Shown: positions 8,912 through 18,709, numbered from the stretch's first letter. The stretch: DNA of 64,000 bases from CAYJFG01 sp051881695 (GCA_051881695.1 JBJEQJ010000036.1:11860-75859), one strand, 5' to 3'. The notes: generated by a model not told the origin, from the letters alone. Numbers and translations: made by a program.

Positions 8912-9358
8912 ATGAAAACTAAAAGACACGAAAAAATACTTGAGCTTATAAGCGACAATTCAATAGACACTCAGGAGGAGCTTCTGAGGCTTTTAAGGCA
9001 AAACGGCTTTGCAGTAACGCAGGCTACAGTTTCAAGAGATATTAAAGAGCTTCGCTTGCTTAAAACTCTTGAACGGGACGGAAAATACAAATACACCACC
9101 GCCTCAAAAAGTAAGCAGACAATAAAAACAGATTTTCAAATGCTGTTTTCTTCGGCTGTTTTAAATGTTGATTTTGCCGGAAATATGATAGTTCTGAAAA
9201 CGGCAAGCGGTATGGCGCAGGGCGTATGCGCTGCTATGGACAGTATGGATTGGGAAGGAGTAGTCGGTACTATAGCAGGCGATGACACAATTTTTATCGT
9301 GGCAAGAAGTACCGCGAAGGCACAGAACCTTGTGACAGAGTTTAAAAAAATGCTTTAA
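8912..9358 (+). CDS. argR: Arginine repressor ArgR/AhrC
   Basis: ArgR is a hexameric arginine-dependent regulator of arginine metabolism. The 148-residue product has an N-terminal winged helix with QATVSRDIKELRL around residues 38-50. The C-terminal oligomerisation and arginine-binding domain carries GTIAGDDTIFIVA near residue 123, where the two Asp residues bind arginine. ATG 8912 follows AAAGGA at 8896-8901. The position next to recN is the one seen across Firmicutes. Confidence 0.95.
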   Translation: MKTKRHEKILELISDNSIDTQEELLRLLRQNGFAVTQATVSRDIKELRLLKTLERDGKYKYTTASKSKQTIKTDFQMLFSSAVLNVDFAGNMIVLKTASGMAQGVCAAMDSMDWEGVVGTIAGDDTIFIVARSTAKAQNLVTEFKKML

Positions 9359-9376
9359 TTTAAGGGGGTAAGCACG

Positions 9377-11041
9377 TTGATAACGTCTTTATATATTGAA
9401 AATGTTGCAGTAATTGAAAAAACGAATATAGAATTTAAAGACGGATTTAACGTCCTAACAGGTGAAACAGGCGCCGGTAAATCAATTTTAATTGATGCAA
9501 TTAACGCAGTGCTCGGTCACAGAACATCCAGAGATATTATCCGCACAGGAGCGCAGCGTGCCGTTGTCTGCGCCGCTTTTGAAAATATAGGTAAAAGCAC
9601 AGAGGATATTCTTATTAATAACGGATTTTCTCTGGATGAGGATATGCTTATTTTACAAAGAGAGCTAAGTGCCGGCGGCAAGAATATATGCAGAATTAAC
9701 TCCCGCCCGGCACCGCTTTCAGTATTAAGAGAATTAGGCGCAAGCCTTATTAATATTCACGGTCAGCACGAAAGCTACGAGCTGATGTCGCCGGACAGAC
9801 ACCTTATTTACATTGATAATTACGGCAATTTGTCAAACGAGCTTCAAAGCTACCGTGAAATTTATTATAAGCTGAGAAAGATAAAAAAAGAGATAAATGC
9901 TTTGAAAACTGAGGACGCCGAAAGGCAGCGAAAGATAGACCTGCTTAAATACCAGACAGATGAGATTGATACAGCAGATTTAAAACCGGGGGAGCTGGAA
10001 GAGCTTACTGAACAAAAAAACATTATTATGAATAAAGAAAAGCTTGATTCAGCCCTTGAAGAATCATACAATCTTCTGTCAGGTGATGGTGACGGCGGCA
10101 TTATGTCAATGCTCAGAGATTGCAGCTATACTATAGATTCAGTAAGTGAATATATGCCGGAGCTGGAAGAGGTTGCACAGAGAATAAAAAACTCTTTTTA
10201 CGACTTGCAGGACTGCTCGTCAACCTTGTCTGATATAATAAGTCAGTCTGATGAAAGCGGTTTTGATATCGACTACATAGAGGAAAGGCTTGATTTAATC
10301 TATAGACTCTTTCGAAAATACGGCTCAACAGTAGAAGAGGTGCTTCAGTTTTCACAAAACGCTCATAAGGAGCTTGACGCCTTAGAAAAATATGAGCGCA
10401 ATATGGAGAATTTGACAAATGAGTATAACGCCCTTTTAAAGCAGGCGTCTGTGCTTGCAAAGGAGCTTTCTTCAAAAAGACAGCAGACAGCCCTTGACTT
10501 TTCACAAAAGGTTAAGCAGGAAATGACATATCTGAATATGCCTAATGTTCGCCTGACAGTTTCTTTTGAGCGCACACATCTTACAGAAAACGGCTGCGAT
10601 AAGGCAGAGTTTTTAATTTCTGCAAATCCCGGGGAAGAGCCAAAGCCGGTTTCAAAAATTGCGTCAGGCGGCGAGCTTTCAAGAATGATGCTTGCAATTA
10701 AATCTGTTTTATCAGATAACGACAGTATAAGCACGCTGATTTTTGACGAGGTAGATACAGGTATAAGCGGCGGTGCATCGCAGAAGGTCGGTTTTAAGCT
10801 TAAACAGCTGTCTGAAAAAAAGCAGGTTATCTGTGTTACGCACCAGGCGCAGATTGCTTCCCTTGCAGATAATCATTATCTAATCAGAAAAAATATACAT
10901 GGCGACAGAACATATACAGAGGTTACTCCTCTAAACTTTGAACAGAGAAAGCAGGAGCTTGCGCGTATTATAGGCGGTGTTGAGATAACCGAGCTAACGC
11001 TGAAGCACGCCGAAGAGATGCTTAAACAAAATAATCAGTAA
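9377..11041 (+). CDS. recN: DNA repair protein RecN
   Basis: RecN is an SMC-like ATPase that acts early in double-strand-break repair. The 554-residue product has a Walker A motif GETGAGKS near residue 31, the family pair NIHGQHE near residue 130, long coiled-coil segments in the middle, and a C-terminal head with SGGELSRMMLA followed by Walker B LIFDEVDTGISGG and the VTHQAQIAS motif. The start is TTG 9377, nine bases after the strong site AAGGGGG at 9362-9368. It is followed by recJ, giving two DNA-repair genes in tandem. Confidence 0.95.
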   Translation: MITSLYIENVAVIEKTNIEFKDGFNVLTGETGAGKSILIDAINAVLGHRTSRDIIRTGAQRAVVCAAFENIGKSTEDILINNGFSLDEDMLILQRELSAGGKNICRINSRPAPLSVLRELGASLINIHGQHESYELMSPDRHLIYIDNYGNLSNELQSYREIYYKLRKIKKEINALKTEDAERQRKIDLLKYQTDEIDTADLKPGELEELTEQKNIIMNKEKLDSALEESYNLLSGDGDGGIMSMLRDCSYTIDSVSEYMPELEEVAQRIKNSFYDLQDCSSTLSDIISQSDESGFDIDYIEERLDLIYRLFRKYGSTVEEVLQFSQNAHKELDALEKYERNMENLTNEYNALLKQASVLAKELSSKRQQTALDFSQKVKQEMTYLNMPNVRLTVSFERTHLTENGCDKAEFLISANPGEEPKPVSKIASGGELSRMMLAIKSVLSDNDSISTLIFDEVDTGISGGASQKVGFKLKQLSEKKQVICVTHQAQIASLADNHYLIRKNIHGDRTYTEVTPLNFEQRKQELARIIGGVEITELTLKHAEEMLKQNNQ

Positions 11042-11056
11042 TAGGACAGTATTTTT

Positions 11057-13120
11057 ATGAAAGTATGGAAAGTAGCGCCGCTTGATAAGCAGGAAGCGTT
11101 AAATATTTCAAAAGAATATGATATACCGCTTATTGCGGCTATTATGCTTCAGGTAAGGGGTTATACGGAAAGTGAGCAGATAACTGAGTTTTTATCTGAC
11201 GAGGCGGAGTTTTCCGACCCCTTCTTAATGGCAGATATGGAAAAAGCCGTATACAGAATTAATAAAGCCATAAATACCTTTGAGAAAATATGCGTCTACG
11301 GCGACTATGACGCAGACGGAGTCACCTCCACTGCACTTTTGTATTCTTATCTGGACTCCTGCAGCGCTAATGTTACATATTATATACCGGACAGAGAAAC
11401 AGAAGGATATGGGATGAATAAGTCAGCCGTAGATAAAATAGCAGAACAGGGAGTAACGCTTATTATCACGGTTGATAATGGAATTTCCGCTTCCGCCGAA
11501 ATTGAGTATGCAGCAACCCTTGGTATAGATACAGTAGTAACAGACCACCATACTCCGCCGGAAATTTTGCCGAATGCCGCAGCGGTTGTAAACCCTCACC
11601 GGCTTGACGATGAAAGTCCGTTTAAGCTTTTGTCGGGAGTAGGTGTTGCCTTTAAGCTTGTTATGGCGCTGGAGGACGAGTTTTTAGACATAGAAGACCT
11701 CTTAGACAGATATTCCGACTTGGCGGCAATAGGCACAATAGGTGATATTGTTCCGCTTTGCGGCGAAAACAGAATACTTGTAAAGCACGGCCTTAATATG
11801 CTTGAAAAGGCACAACGACCGGGAATCAGAGCTATGCTTGAGGAAGCCTCAATTCTCGGCAAAAAGCTTACAGCAGGCAGAGTATCCTTTACTCTTGTGC
11901 CGAGAATTAACGCCTGCGGCAGAATGGCGCTGTCGGAAAAGTCCGTAAGACTTTTTTTAACCGAAGATGAAGACGAGGCTGGAAGCATTGCTACCGAGCT
12001 TGGCGATGACAACAGACAAAGACAAAGTATTGAGCGGGAAATCTTATCTAATATACTCGACGATATAAAACTAAATCCGCAGATAAAATATGACAGAATA
12101 ATCGTAGCAGACGGTGAGGGTTACCACCCGGGAGTTATAGGTATTGTTGCGGCAAGGCTAAGGGAAATATACGGCAAGCCGGTAATAGTAATTTCAAAAT
12201 GCGGAGATACCGCAAAGGCTTCCGGCAGAAGCATAAAGGGTTTTTCTCTGTGTGACGCAGTATTTTCCTGTGCACATCTGCTCACACACTACGGCGGACA
12301 TCCAATGGCGGTGGGACTTTCGTTAAAAACTGAAAATATTGAGCAGTTCAGAATAGAAATAAACCAATATGCTGAAAGAATTGAACAACAGGTAGGACTT
12401 CCGTTTTCAGAGCTGGAAATCGACTGTAAGCTAAAGCCTGCAAGCCTGTCGCCGGATATTGTGGAGAACCTATCAATCCTTGAACCGTGCGGAGCGGGAA
12501 ACCCGGTGCCTCTTATCGGGCTTTTCGGTATGACATTAACAGCGATAACACCTGTTGGCGGCGGTAAGCATCTGCGCTTAACTCTCAAAAGGGATAATGC
12601 ATCTGTAACAGCAATGCAATTTTCCTTTACTTTGGAGGAATTTCCGTATAAAATAGGAGATATACTCGACCTTGCAGTAACGGTAGATGTAAACAGCTAT
12701 AATAATAAACTGTATTTAAGCGTTGTGGTAAGAGATATTAAATTCTCCGATATGGACAATACACTCTGTTTAAAAGAAAACAGGACGTTTGAAAAGCTGA
12801 TGAAGGGAGAAAAGCTAAATCCTTGTGAGCTTAAGCTTTTGCTCCCGGTGAGAGAGGATTTTGCGTCAGTTTACAGATTTATTCATTCTCAAAAGGGATG
12901 GCATTACGGACTTGATGTTCTTTTAAAAAGACTTGCTGACGACAAAATAAATTATGCAAAGCTTAAAGTAATATTAACTGCTATGAGCGAGCTTAACTTA
13001 ATTTCCTTTGACTGCAATTATAATGATGCTGATGTTGATATTTTGAAAACAAGCGGAAAAACAGATATTAACTTAGCGCCTGTTATCAGAAGATTAAGGG
13101 AGCTTGAAGAAAAAGTTTAG
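11057..13120 (+). CDS. recJ: Single-stranded-DNA-specific exonuclease RecJ
   Basis: RecJ is a 5'-3' exonuclease used in recombination and mismatch repair. The 687-residue product has the DHH-family motifs VYGDYDADGVTST near residue 77, ITVDNGIS near residue 136 and VTDHHTPP near residue 156. The DHHA1 part follows, with ASGRSIKGFSLCDA and HYGGHPMAVG around residues 390-420. An OB-fold region (around residues 480-570) and an additional C-terminal winged-helix-like segment of about 110 residues complete it. ATG 11057 lies 15 bases after the recN stop. Confidence 0.93.
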   Translation: MKVWKVAPLDKQEALNISKEYDIPLIAAIMLQVRGYTESEQITEFLSDEAEFSDPFLMADMEKAVYRINKAINTFEKICVYGDYDADGVTSTALLYSYLDSCSANVTYYIPDRETEGYGMNKSAVDKIAEQGVTLIITVDNGISASAEIEYAATLGIDTVVTDHHTPPEILPNAAAVVNPHRLDDESPFKLLSGVGVAFKLVMALEDEFLDIEDLLDRYSDLAAIGTIGDIVPLCGENRILVKHGLNMLEKAQRPGIRAMLEEASILGKKLTAGRVSFTLVPRINACGRMALSEKSVRLFLTEDEDEAGSIATELGDDNRQRQSIEREILSNILDDIKLNPQIKYDRIIVADGEGYHPGVIGIVAARLREIYGKPVIVISKCGDTAKASGRSIKGFSLCDAVFSCAHLLTHYGGHPMAVGLSLKTENIEQFRIEINQYAERIEQQVGLPFSELEIDCKLKPASLSPDIVENLSILEPCGAGNPVPLIGLFGMTLTAITPVGGGKHLRLTLKRDNASVTAMQFSFTLEEFPYKIGDILDLAVTVDVNSYNNKLYLSVVVRDIKFSDMDNTLCLKENRTFEKLMKGEKLNPCELKLLLPVREDFASVYRFIHSQKGWHYGLDVLLKRLADDKINYAKLKVILTAMSELNLISFDCNYNDADVDILKTSGKTDINLAPVIRRLRELEEKV

Positions 13121-13146
13121 AATATTTATGAGAGGAATGGGAAGAG

Positions 13147-15327
13147 ATGGCGGCAAATACAGTACATTATCAGGACTATGACGAATTGGTTGCAATGCTT
13201 AAAAAAAGCGACCAAACCTTTGATATGGAGCTAATAGACAAGGCGTATAAGCTTGCTTTAGATGCTCACGGAGATCAGCGCAGAGTATCCGGAGTGCCGT
13301 ATATTCTGCACCCAACTTCTGTTGCATGTATTCTTGTAGATTTGGGTATGGATACAGAGTCGGTAGTTGCTGCGTTGCTTCATGACGTTGTTGAGGACAC
13401 CGACGTAACTCTTGACGAAATAAGAAAAGAATTTGGCGAAGAAATAGCCCTGCTTATCGACGGTGTTACAAAGCTAAGAAAAATACCGTTTTCCTCCAGA
13501 GAGCTTCAGCAGGCAGAAAATGTAAGAAAAATGCTTATTGCAATGTCTGCCGACATAAGAGTTATTATTATTAAGCTTGCAGACAGACTGCACAATATGC
13601 GTACAATAAGCTGTATGCCGGAACAAAAAAGGCGGGATAAGGCGCTTGAAAATATGGAGATATTTGCGCCTATTGCACATCGCCTTGGTATTCGTGCATT
13701 AAAGGAGGAGATGGAGGATTTATCAATCCGCTATCTTGACCCCGTAGGCTACTGCGAAATTGAACATGCGCTTGCTTTAAGCGAGGGCGAAAGAGAAAAG
13801 TTTATTGCTGAAATTAAACAAGAGATTTTATCAAGAACTCAGGATACTATTCCCAATGTTTATGTAGAGGGAAGAGTAAAAAGCATAAACGGCATTTACA
13901 GAAAAACTTTTATGAAGGGCAAGAGTATTGAGCAGATATTTGATATTTTTGCTGTGCGTGTTATCGTAAATTCCGTAAATGACTGCTACAGTGTTCTTGG
14001 TATAATTCACGATATTTTTGTTCCGATTCCAAACAGATTTAAAGACTATATTTCAACTCCAAAGCCGAATATGTACCGTTCCCTTCATACTACTGTTATC
14101 GGTAAGGAGGGAATACCGTTTGAGGTACAGATACGAACATGGGAAATGCACCACACAGCCGAGTACGGCATAGCCGCACACTGGAAATATAAGCTGGGGC
14201 TTTCAAAAAAGGACTCATTTGAAGAAAGAGTAACTTGGATAAGAAAAATGCTTGAAAATCAGGCGGATGACGCTACTGATATTTTAAGAAATATAAAAAC
14301 AGACTTAGCCCCTGAGGACGTATTTGTCTTTACTCCTAAGGGTGATGTTATCGATTTGCCGCTTGGTTCAACTGTTATTGACGTTGCATATGCTATACAT
14401 ACGGCTGTAGGCAACAGGATGACAGGCGCTAAGGTAGACGGCAAAATTGTGCCGATTGACTACAAGGTGAAAACAGGTGAAATAGTCGAAATTATCACGA
14501 AAAAAGAGGGCGGAACTCCGAACAGGGCGTGGCTTAACATTGTAAAAACAAGTGAAGCCAGAAGTAAAATAAGACAGTGGTTTAAAAAGGAAAAACGTGA
14601 AGAGAATATTATTGAGGGTAAGGCGGAGCTTGAGCGTGAGTTTAAGCACGCAGGAATAGTAATTCCCGAAAAAGATATGGTGGAATTTTTATCAAAGGCT
14701 CTCAAGAAAAAGCATTTTTCGTCTGCTGAGGAGCTGTATGAGGCTATAGGCTACGGCGGCGTACAGATGTGGAAAATTATGCCCCGAATTAAGGAGGAAT
14801 ACAGCAAGCTGCAAAAGCCTGTGCAGGAGGTAAAACCACAGGTTATCAAGCAAGAACCGAAAAAACGCAGAGTGAGCAGCGGCGTTATTGTTGAGGGCGT
14901 AGACGATATGCTCATCAAGTTCTCAAAGTGCTGTAACCCTCTTCCCGGAGATGATATTATCGGTTTCATAACAAGGGGCTTCGGTGTATCAATACACAAA
15001 AAGACCTGCGTTAATGTGCCTAAAAATCTTGATGAGTGCGACGAGCCGCACCGTTGGGTAAAGGCACAGTGGGCGCAGCAGGTTCCCTCAGAGCCGTTCA
15101 GAACAAAGCTCAGGGTTGTTGCGGCGGACAGAACAGGTCTTGTTGCCGACCTTACAATTCAGCTTGCGAATATGCATATTTCTATAAAGAATATGGATTC
15201 AAGAGAAATGTCCAACAATCAGGCAGTCGCTAATTTTTCAATTACCGTGGACGGTATTGAACAGCTGCAGTTTGTAATTGACAGGCTAAAGTCAATTAAA
15301 GGTGTTATAAGCGTAGAAAGACTGTAA
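13147..15327 (+). CDS. rel: Bifunctional (p)ppGpp synthetase/hydrolase Rel
   Basis: Rel makes and degrades the stringent-response alarmone. Domain order in the 726 residues is as follows. The HD hydrolase has His55 and the HD pair at 79-80, followed by the conserved ED at 83-84. The synthetase domain spans about residues 235-345, with NRFKDYISTPKPN; its RFKD signature is that of bifunctional Rel rather than RelA. TGS lies at about 395-455. The Cys-containing CCNPLPGDDIIGF region is near residue 598, and a C-terminal ACT domain ends the protein. Both catalytic halves look intact. ATG 13147 follows GGAATGGGAAGAG. It heads the rel, dtd, hydrolase, hemZ cluster typical of Clostridia. Confidence 0.95.
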   Translation: MAANTVHYQDYDELVAMLKKSDQTFDMELIDKAYKLALDAHGDQRRVSGVPYILHPTSVACILVDLGMDTESVVAALLHDVVEDTDVTLDEIRKEFGEEIALLIDGVTKLRKIPFSSRELQQAENVRKMLIAMSADIRVIIIKLADRLHNMRTISCMPEQKRRDKALENMEIFAPIAHRLGIRALKEEMEDLSIRYLDPVGYCEIEHALALSEGEREKFIAEIKQEILSRTQDTIPNVYVEGRVKSINGIYRKTFMKGKSIEQIFDIFAVRVIVNSVNDCYSVLGIIHDIFVPIPNRFKDYISTPKPNMYRSLHTTVIGKEGIPFEVQIRTWEMHHTAEYGIAAHWKYKLGLSKKDSFEERVTWIRKMLENQADDATDILRNIKTDLAPEDVFVFTPKGDVIDLPLGSTVIDVAYAIHTAVGNRMTGAKVDGKIVPIDYKVKTGEIVEIITKKEGGTPNRAWLNIVKTSEARSKIRQWFKKEKREENIIEGKAELEREFKHAGIVIPEKDMVEFLSKALKKKHFSSAEELYEAIGYGGVQMWKIMPRIKEEYSKLQKPVQEVKPQVIKQEPKKRRVSSGVIVEGVDDMLIKFSKCCNPLPGDDIIGFITRGFGVSIHKKTCVNVPKNLDECDEPHRWVKAQWAQQVPSEPFRTKLRVVAADRTGLVADLTIQLANMHISIKNMDSREMSNNQAVANFSITVDGIEQLQFVIDRLKSIKGVISVERL

Positions 15328-15359
15328 ATTTTCAGCTTTTGGGAGGATATGACTAATAT

Positions 15360-15818
15360 ATGAAAGCGGTAATTCAGCGCGTAACGGAAGCCAGCGTTAA
15401 GGTTGACGGGGAAGTTAAAGGTGAAATTAAAAACGGTTTTTTGATTCTGCTGGGAGTTGAGCAGGGTGATAACGAGGCTTGTGCACAGGTTCTCGCAAAA
15501 AAAATATATGGTCTGCGTATTTTTAACGATAATGAGGGCAAGATGAATTTATCTTTGCCGGATATAAACGGAGAAGCTCTTGTTATTTCTCAGTTTACAC
15601 TGCTTGCAGATTGTGTAAAGGGCAGACGCCCCAGCTTTATTAAAGCCGAAAAGCCGGAAAAGGCAAATGCCTTATATGAATACTTCTGCACACTTTTAAC
15701 CTCGATGGGACTTAACAGAGTTGAAAAGGGAGTTTTCGGTGCAGATATGAAGGTTTCCCTTTTAAACGACGGTCCGGTAACGATAATATTAGATTCTAAG
15801 GAGCTTTTAAAATGCTGA
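15360..15818 (+). CDS. dtd: D-aminoacyl-tRNA deacylase
   Basis: Dtd hydrolyses D-amino acids from mischarged tRNA. The 152-residue product has the two family motifs, SQFTLLAD near residue 79 and NDGPVT near residue 138. The conserved KGRRPSF stretch follows the first motif. ATG 15360 is preceded by GGGAGGA at 15341-15347. The gene overlaps the following hydrolase by seven bases. Confidence 0.95.
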   Translation: MKAVIQRVTEASVKVDGEVKGEIKNGFLILLGVEQGDNEACAQVLAKKIYGLRIFNDNEGKMNLSLPDINGEALVISQFTLLADCVKGRRPSFIKAEKPEKANALYEYFCTLLTSMGLNRVEKGVFGADMKVSLLNDGPVTIILDSKELLKC

Positions 15819-16441
15819 GTGTTAAAAAGCTTATTGTATCTGTTATGCAGACAAACTGCTATATTGTAACAGATGAAAAAACCGGTTTCAGTGCCGTTAT
15901 TGACCCGGGTGCCATGACATCTGATTTAAAATCGGAAATACTGAAACTCAAGGATAATTTAAAATATATCATCTTAACTCACGGACATTTTGACCATATC
16001 GGCGCAGTTAATGAGATAAAGAACCTGGCAAATGCAGAGGTTATCATAAATAAAACAGAGGAAGATTTCCTGTCTGACGACAGACTGAATCTTTCCTATA
16101 TGTTTGATCCTCCACTATCGCCTGTAAAACCGGACATTCTTTTAAATGATAACGCTGAGTTTATGCTGGGGCAAACAAAGATTAAAATGATAGAAACCCC
16201 GGGACACACCTGCGGCAGCGCCTGCTTTATTGCAGATGATATTATTTTTACCGGTGATACCGTAATGAAGGGTACTATCGGCAGAACAGACTTCCCAACA
16301 GGCAGCTATGCTCAAATGAAAAGCTCTTTAAAACGCTTAATGGAGCTAAAGGGTGATTACGTTATGTTCTGCGGTCACGGCGAGGATACAACGCTTAATA
16401 ACGAAAAGCAGACAAATGTTTATTTAGGTACTACAAAATGA
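15812..16441 (+). CDS. Metallo-beta-lactamase fold hydrolase (glyoxalase II-like)
   Basis: The 209-residue protein is a zinc-dependent MBL-fold hydrolase. It shows the metal motif THGHFDHIGA near residue 53, the second His in ETPGHTCGS near residue 130, and FTGDT near residue 146, followed by CGHGEDT. Such proteins are annotated as glyoxalase II-like or persulfide-dioxygenase-like thioester hydrolases, but the substrate cannot be read from the sequence. It has overlapping ends with both dtd and hemZ, so the three are translated together. Clostridial genomes often keep this same trio after rel. Confidence 0.88.
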   Translation: MLSVKKLIVSVMQTNCYIVTDEKTGFSAVIDPGAMTSDLKSEILKLKDNLKYIILTHGHFDHIGAVNEIKNLANAEVIINKTEEDFLSDDRLNLSYMFDPPLSPVKPDILLNDNAEFMLGQTKIKMIETPGHTCGSACFIADDIIFTGDTVMKGTIGRTDFPTGSYAQMKSSLKRLMELKGDYVMFCGHGEDTTLNNEKQTNVYLGTTK

Positions 16442-17916
16442 AGATATATATTATAAACCACACTTTTCATTATGAAATGGAAAATCTTACAAGAGTTTTC
16501 TTTCCAAATGATAAAATTGAAGTAATAACAGAACATACTGAAAATTATGACAAGCCCTGCATTATCACAGAAGCAGAGCAGGGAGAAAACGGAAGCTCAG
16601 TAAGCGTTATATGCAGCTTTGAAGAGTACGAAAAAAAGCTTGAAGGCTTTGTATCAAAAGATACTACTGATTATAAAGACGAACAGGAACGCCTAATGGC
16701 GGTTTTACTCTATAAAATTTTATGCGACTACACAAAAATTACTCCGCCGTGGGGGATTTTAACAGGTGTGCGCCCGATTAAGCTAATGCGTACTTTAATT
16801 GATGAAAAGGGCAGAGAATATGCAAAGGATTACTTTAAAAACGCTCTTTTTGTAAGCGAAGAAAAAACATCTCTGGCGCTGAAAACAGAAGCAAACGAAA
16901 GGAAAATACTTGCGCTTTCCAAGGATAATTCGTTCAGCCTCTATGTTTCAATACCCTTTTGTCCGTCAAGATGCTCTTACTGTTCCTTTGTTTCGCAGTC
17001 AATAGAAAAGGCGTCGCATCTTATACAACCGTATGTTGAAAAGCTTTGTGAGGAAATTGCATATACCGGCAGTATTGCCGATAAGTTAGGACTAAAGCTT
17101 GAAAGCGTGTATATCGGCGGCGGCACGCCAACTGCGCTTAACGCAAATCAGCTTGCAAGGCTTATCAAAGCGATTAATTCTTCTTTTAATATGAACGAGT
17201 GCCGTGAATTTACTGTCGAAGCAGGCAGACCCGACACTATTACGGAGGAAAAGCTGTTTGCCATAAAATCCGGCGGAGCAGACAGAATAAGTATTAATCC
17301 TCAAACCTTAAACGACAGTGTTTTAGAGCAGATTGGAAGAAAACATACTGCAAAGCAGGCTGTTGACGCTTTTTTATCAGCAAGAAATATGGGGTTTAAT
17401 CATATTAATACAGATTTAATTGCAGGACTGCCGGGCGATACGCCGGAGAGCTTTGAAAATACACTTAACGGCATTTTATCCCTTGCGCCCGAAAGCATAA
17501 CCGTACATACGCTTGCAATGAAAAGATCGTCACGGCTTTCTGAAAACCGTATGGAGCTTTACAGAAAAGATGCGTTAGCGGCGGCAGAAATGCAGTCGTT
17601 TTGCTGTAAGCTTCTGCCGGAAAACGGATATATACCGTACTATCTGTACCGACAGAGCAAAATGGTGGGCAACCTTGAAAATGTAGGCTGGTCGCTGAAA
17701 GGATACGAGGGACTTTACAATGTGTATGTTATGGACGAAACACATACTGTTTTAGGCTGCGGCGCAGGCGCAGTAACTAAGCTGAAACAGCCCAACGGCA
17801 AGTACTTAGAACGCATATTTAACTATAAATATCCATATGAATATTTAAACGGCTTTGAACAGATGCTTATTCGTAAGGAAAGGTTTGAGCCATTTTACGA
17901 GTTTTACGGTAAATAA
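16438..17916 (+). CDS. hemZ: Oxygen-independent coproporphyrinogen dehydrogenase-like radical SAM protein HemZ
   Basis: HemZ-type enzymes are radical SAM proteins related to HemN, which decarboxylates coproporphyrinogen III. The 492-residue product has an N-terminal region of about 165 residues specific to HemZ. The radical SAM cluster motif CPSRCSYC lies near residue 178, YIGGGTPTAL near residue 222, and DLIAGLPGDT near residue 324. No other haem genes are visible, and many clostridia keep hemZ without a complete haem pathway, so its actual substrate here is uncertain. Its ATG overlaps the preceding stop in ATGA. Confidence 0.9.
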   Translation: MKIYIINHTFHYEMENLTRVFFPNDKIEVITEHTENYDKPCIITEAEQGENGSSVSVICSFEEYEKKLEGFVSKDTTDYKDEQERLMAVLLYKILCDYTKITPPWGILTGVRPIKLMRTLIDEKGREYAKDYFKNALFVSEEKTSLALKTEANERKILALSKDNSFSLYVSIPFCPSRCSYCSFVSQSIEKASHLIQPYVEKLCEEIAYTGSIADKLGLKLESVYIGGGTPTALNANQLARLIKAINSSFNMNECREFTVEAGRPDTITEEKLFAIKSGGADRISINPQTLNDSVLEQIGRKHTAKQAVDAFLSARNMGFNHINTDLIAGLPGDTPESFENTLNGILSLAPESITVHTLAMKRSSRLSENRMELYRKDALAAAEMQSFCCKLLPENGYIPYYLYRQSKMVGNLENVGWSLKGYEGLYNVYVMDETHTVLGCGAGAVTKLKQPNGKYLERIFNYKYPYEYLNGFEQMLIRKERFEPFYEFYGK

Positions 17917-17924
17917 CCTTAAAA

Positions 17925-17943
17925 CTCAGCGCTTTAAGCTGAG
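17925..17943 (+). terminator. Possible weak terminator after hemZ
   Basis: Arms CTCAGC and GCTGAG form a 6-bp stem with a 7-base loop. Only an AT-rich stretch follows, not a clear T run, so its function as a terminator is uncertain. Confidence 0.4.
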
Positions 17944-17978
17944 ATATATAAATATTAACCCAATTAACAATATGTTAA

Positions 17979-18007
17979 TTGATTACGAGAATTGGATATG
18001 CTATAAT
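17979..18007 (+). promoter_or_regulatory. SigA-type promoter for the zinc-ribbon gene
   Basis: TTGATT at 17979-17984 and TATAAT at 18002-18007 are 17 bp apart. The -10 box also carries the extended TG element at 17999-18000. This is one of the best promoter matches in the window. Confidence 0.8.
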
Positions 18008-18052
18008 TACTGATAGATGAAAAATCTGTAAAAAATAAAAGGAGAGGTTTAT

Positions 18053-18616
18053 ATGGGAGTTTTAGATGACATAATTGTGAACGCTAAGTCTGCAATGACA
18101 AAGGTGAGCAAAAAAGCTGAGCAGGTAATAGATACTTCAAAGCTTAAGTATGCGGAAAACGGAATAAACAAGGAGATTTCCGAAAAGCTTGAGGACTTAG
18201 GTCTGTTTGTGTATGAATCAACAGTTGAGGGTGAAATGGATAAGGCGGCTCTTCAGAGGAAAATAACAGAGCTTAACGACCTTTACAAGCAGCTTGACTC
18301 AACAAAGGAAATGATAGCTGCCTGCAAAAATAAGAAGGTATGCGGTACGTGCGGAAGCTTTAATGATAAGGACGCCTCTTTCTGCAATAAGTGCGGCACA
18401 CGCCTTTCTTTCAATACCGAAGAATTTGACAAAATAGTTGTTGAAGATGAAGAAAAAAAGGAATCTGATGACAGCGACAAGGTTGTCACCTTTGAGGAAA
18501 TAAAGTCACATTCCGCCCAAAAGGAAGAAACTGATGAAGAACAAGCTGAAGTGCAGCGCGAGGCGGACGCTGAAGTAAACGCAGAGTCTAAAGCAGATGG
18601 CAGCGAGGAAGAATAA
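18053..18616 (+). CDS. Zinc-ribbon protein with coiled-coil N-terminus and acidic tail
   Basis: I do not recognise a named gene. The 187-residue product has a helical N-terminal half (residues 1-95) with heptad-like spacing. A zinc ribbon follows, made by Cys97, Cys100, Cys111 and Cys114 (CGTC and CNKCG). The last 65 residues are strongly acidic, rich in Glu and Asp. No signal peptide or membrane segment is visible, so it is probably cytoplasmic. It has its own strong promoter and ribosome-binding site (AGGAGAG), with hairpins on both sides, so it appears to be a single-gene unit. Similar short zinc-ribbon proteins are common in Clostridia but have no known function. Confidence 0.8.
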   Translation: MGVLDDIIVNAKSAMTKVSKKAEQVIDTSKLKYAENGINKEISEKLEDLGLFVYESTVEGEMDKAALQRKITELNDLYKQLDSTKEMIAACKNKKVCGTCGSFNDKDASFCNKCGTRLSFNTEEFDKIVVEDEEKKESDDSDKVVTFEEIKSHSAQKEETDEEQAEVQREADAEVNAESKADGSEEE

Positions 18617-18647
18617 TTAAGAAAACCGTTAATCTACATCATTAAAA

Positions 18648-18672
18648 ATTCCGGAGGGTTAACTTCCGGAAT
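18648..18672 (+). terminator. Hairpin after the zinc-ribbon gene
   Basis: Arms ATTCCGGA and TCCGGAAT make a perfect 8-bp stem with a 9-base loop. The following AATTTCTG is only a partial T run, so it may be a leaky terminator before the flippase gene. Confidence 0.55.
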
Positions 18673-18709
18673 AATTTCTGTAAAGCGGTTGAGCAAGGGC
18701 GGTGTTTCT

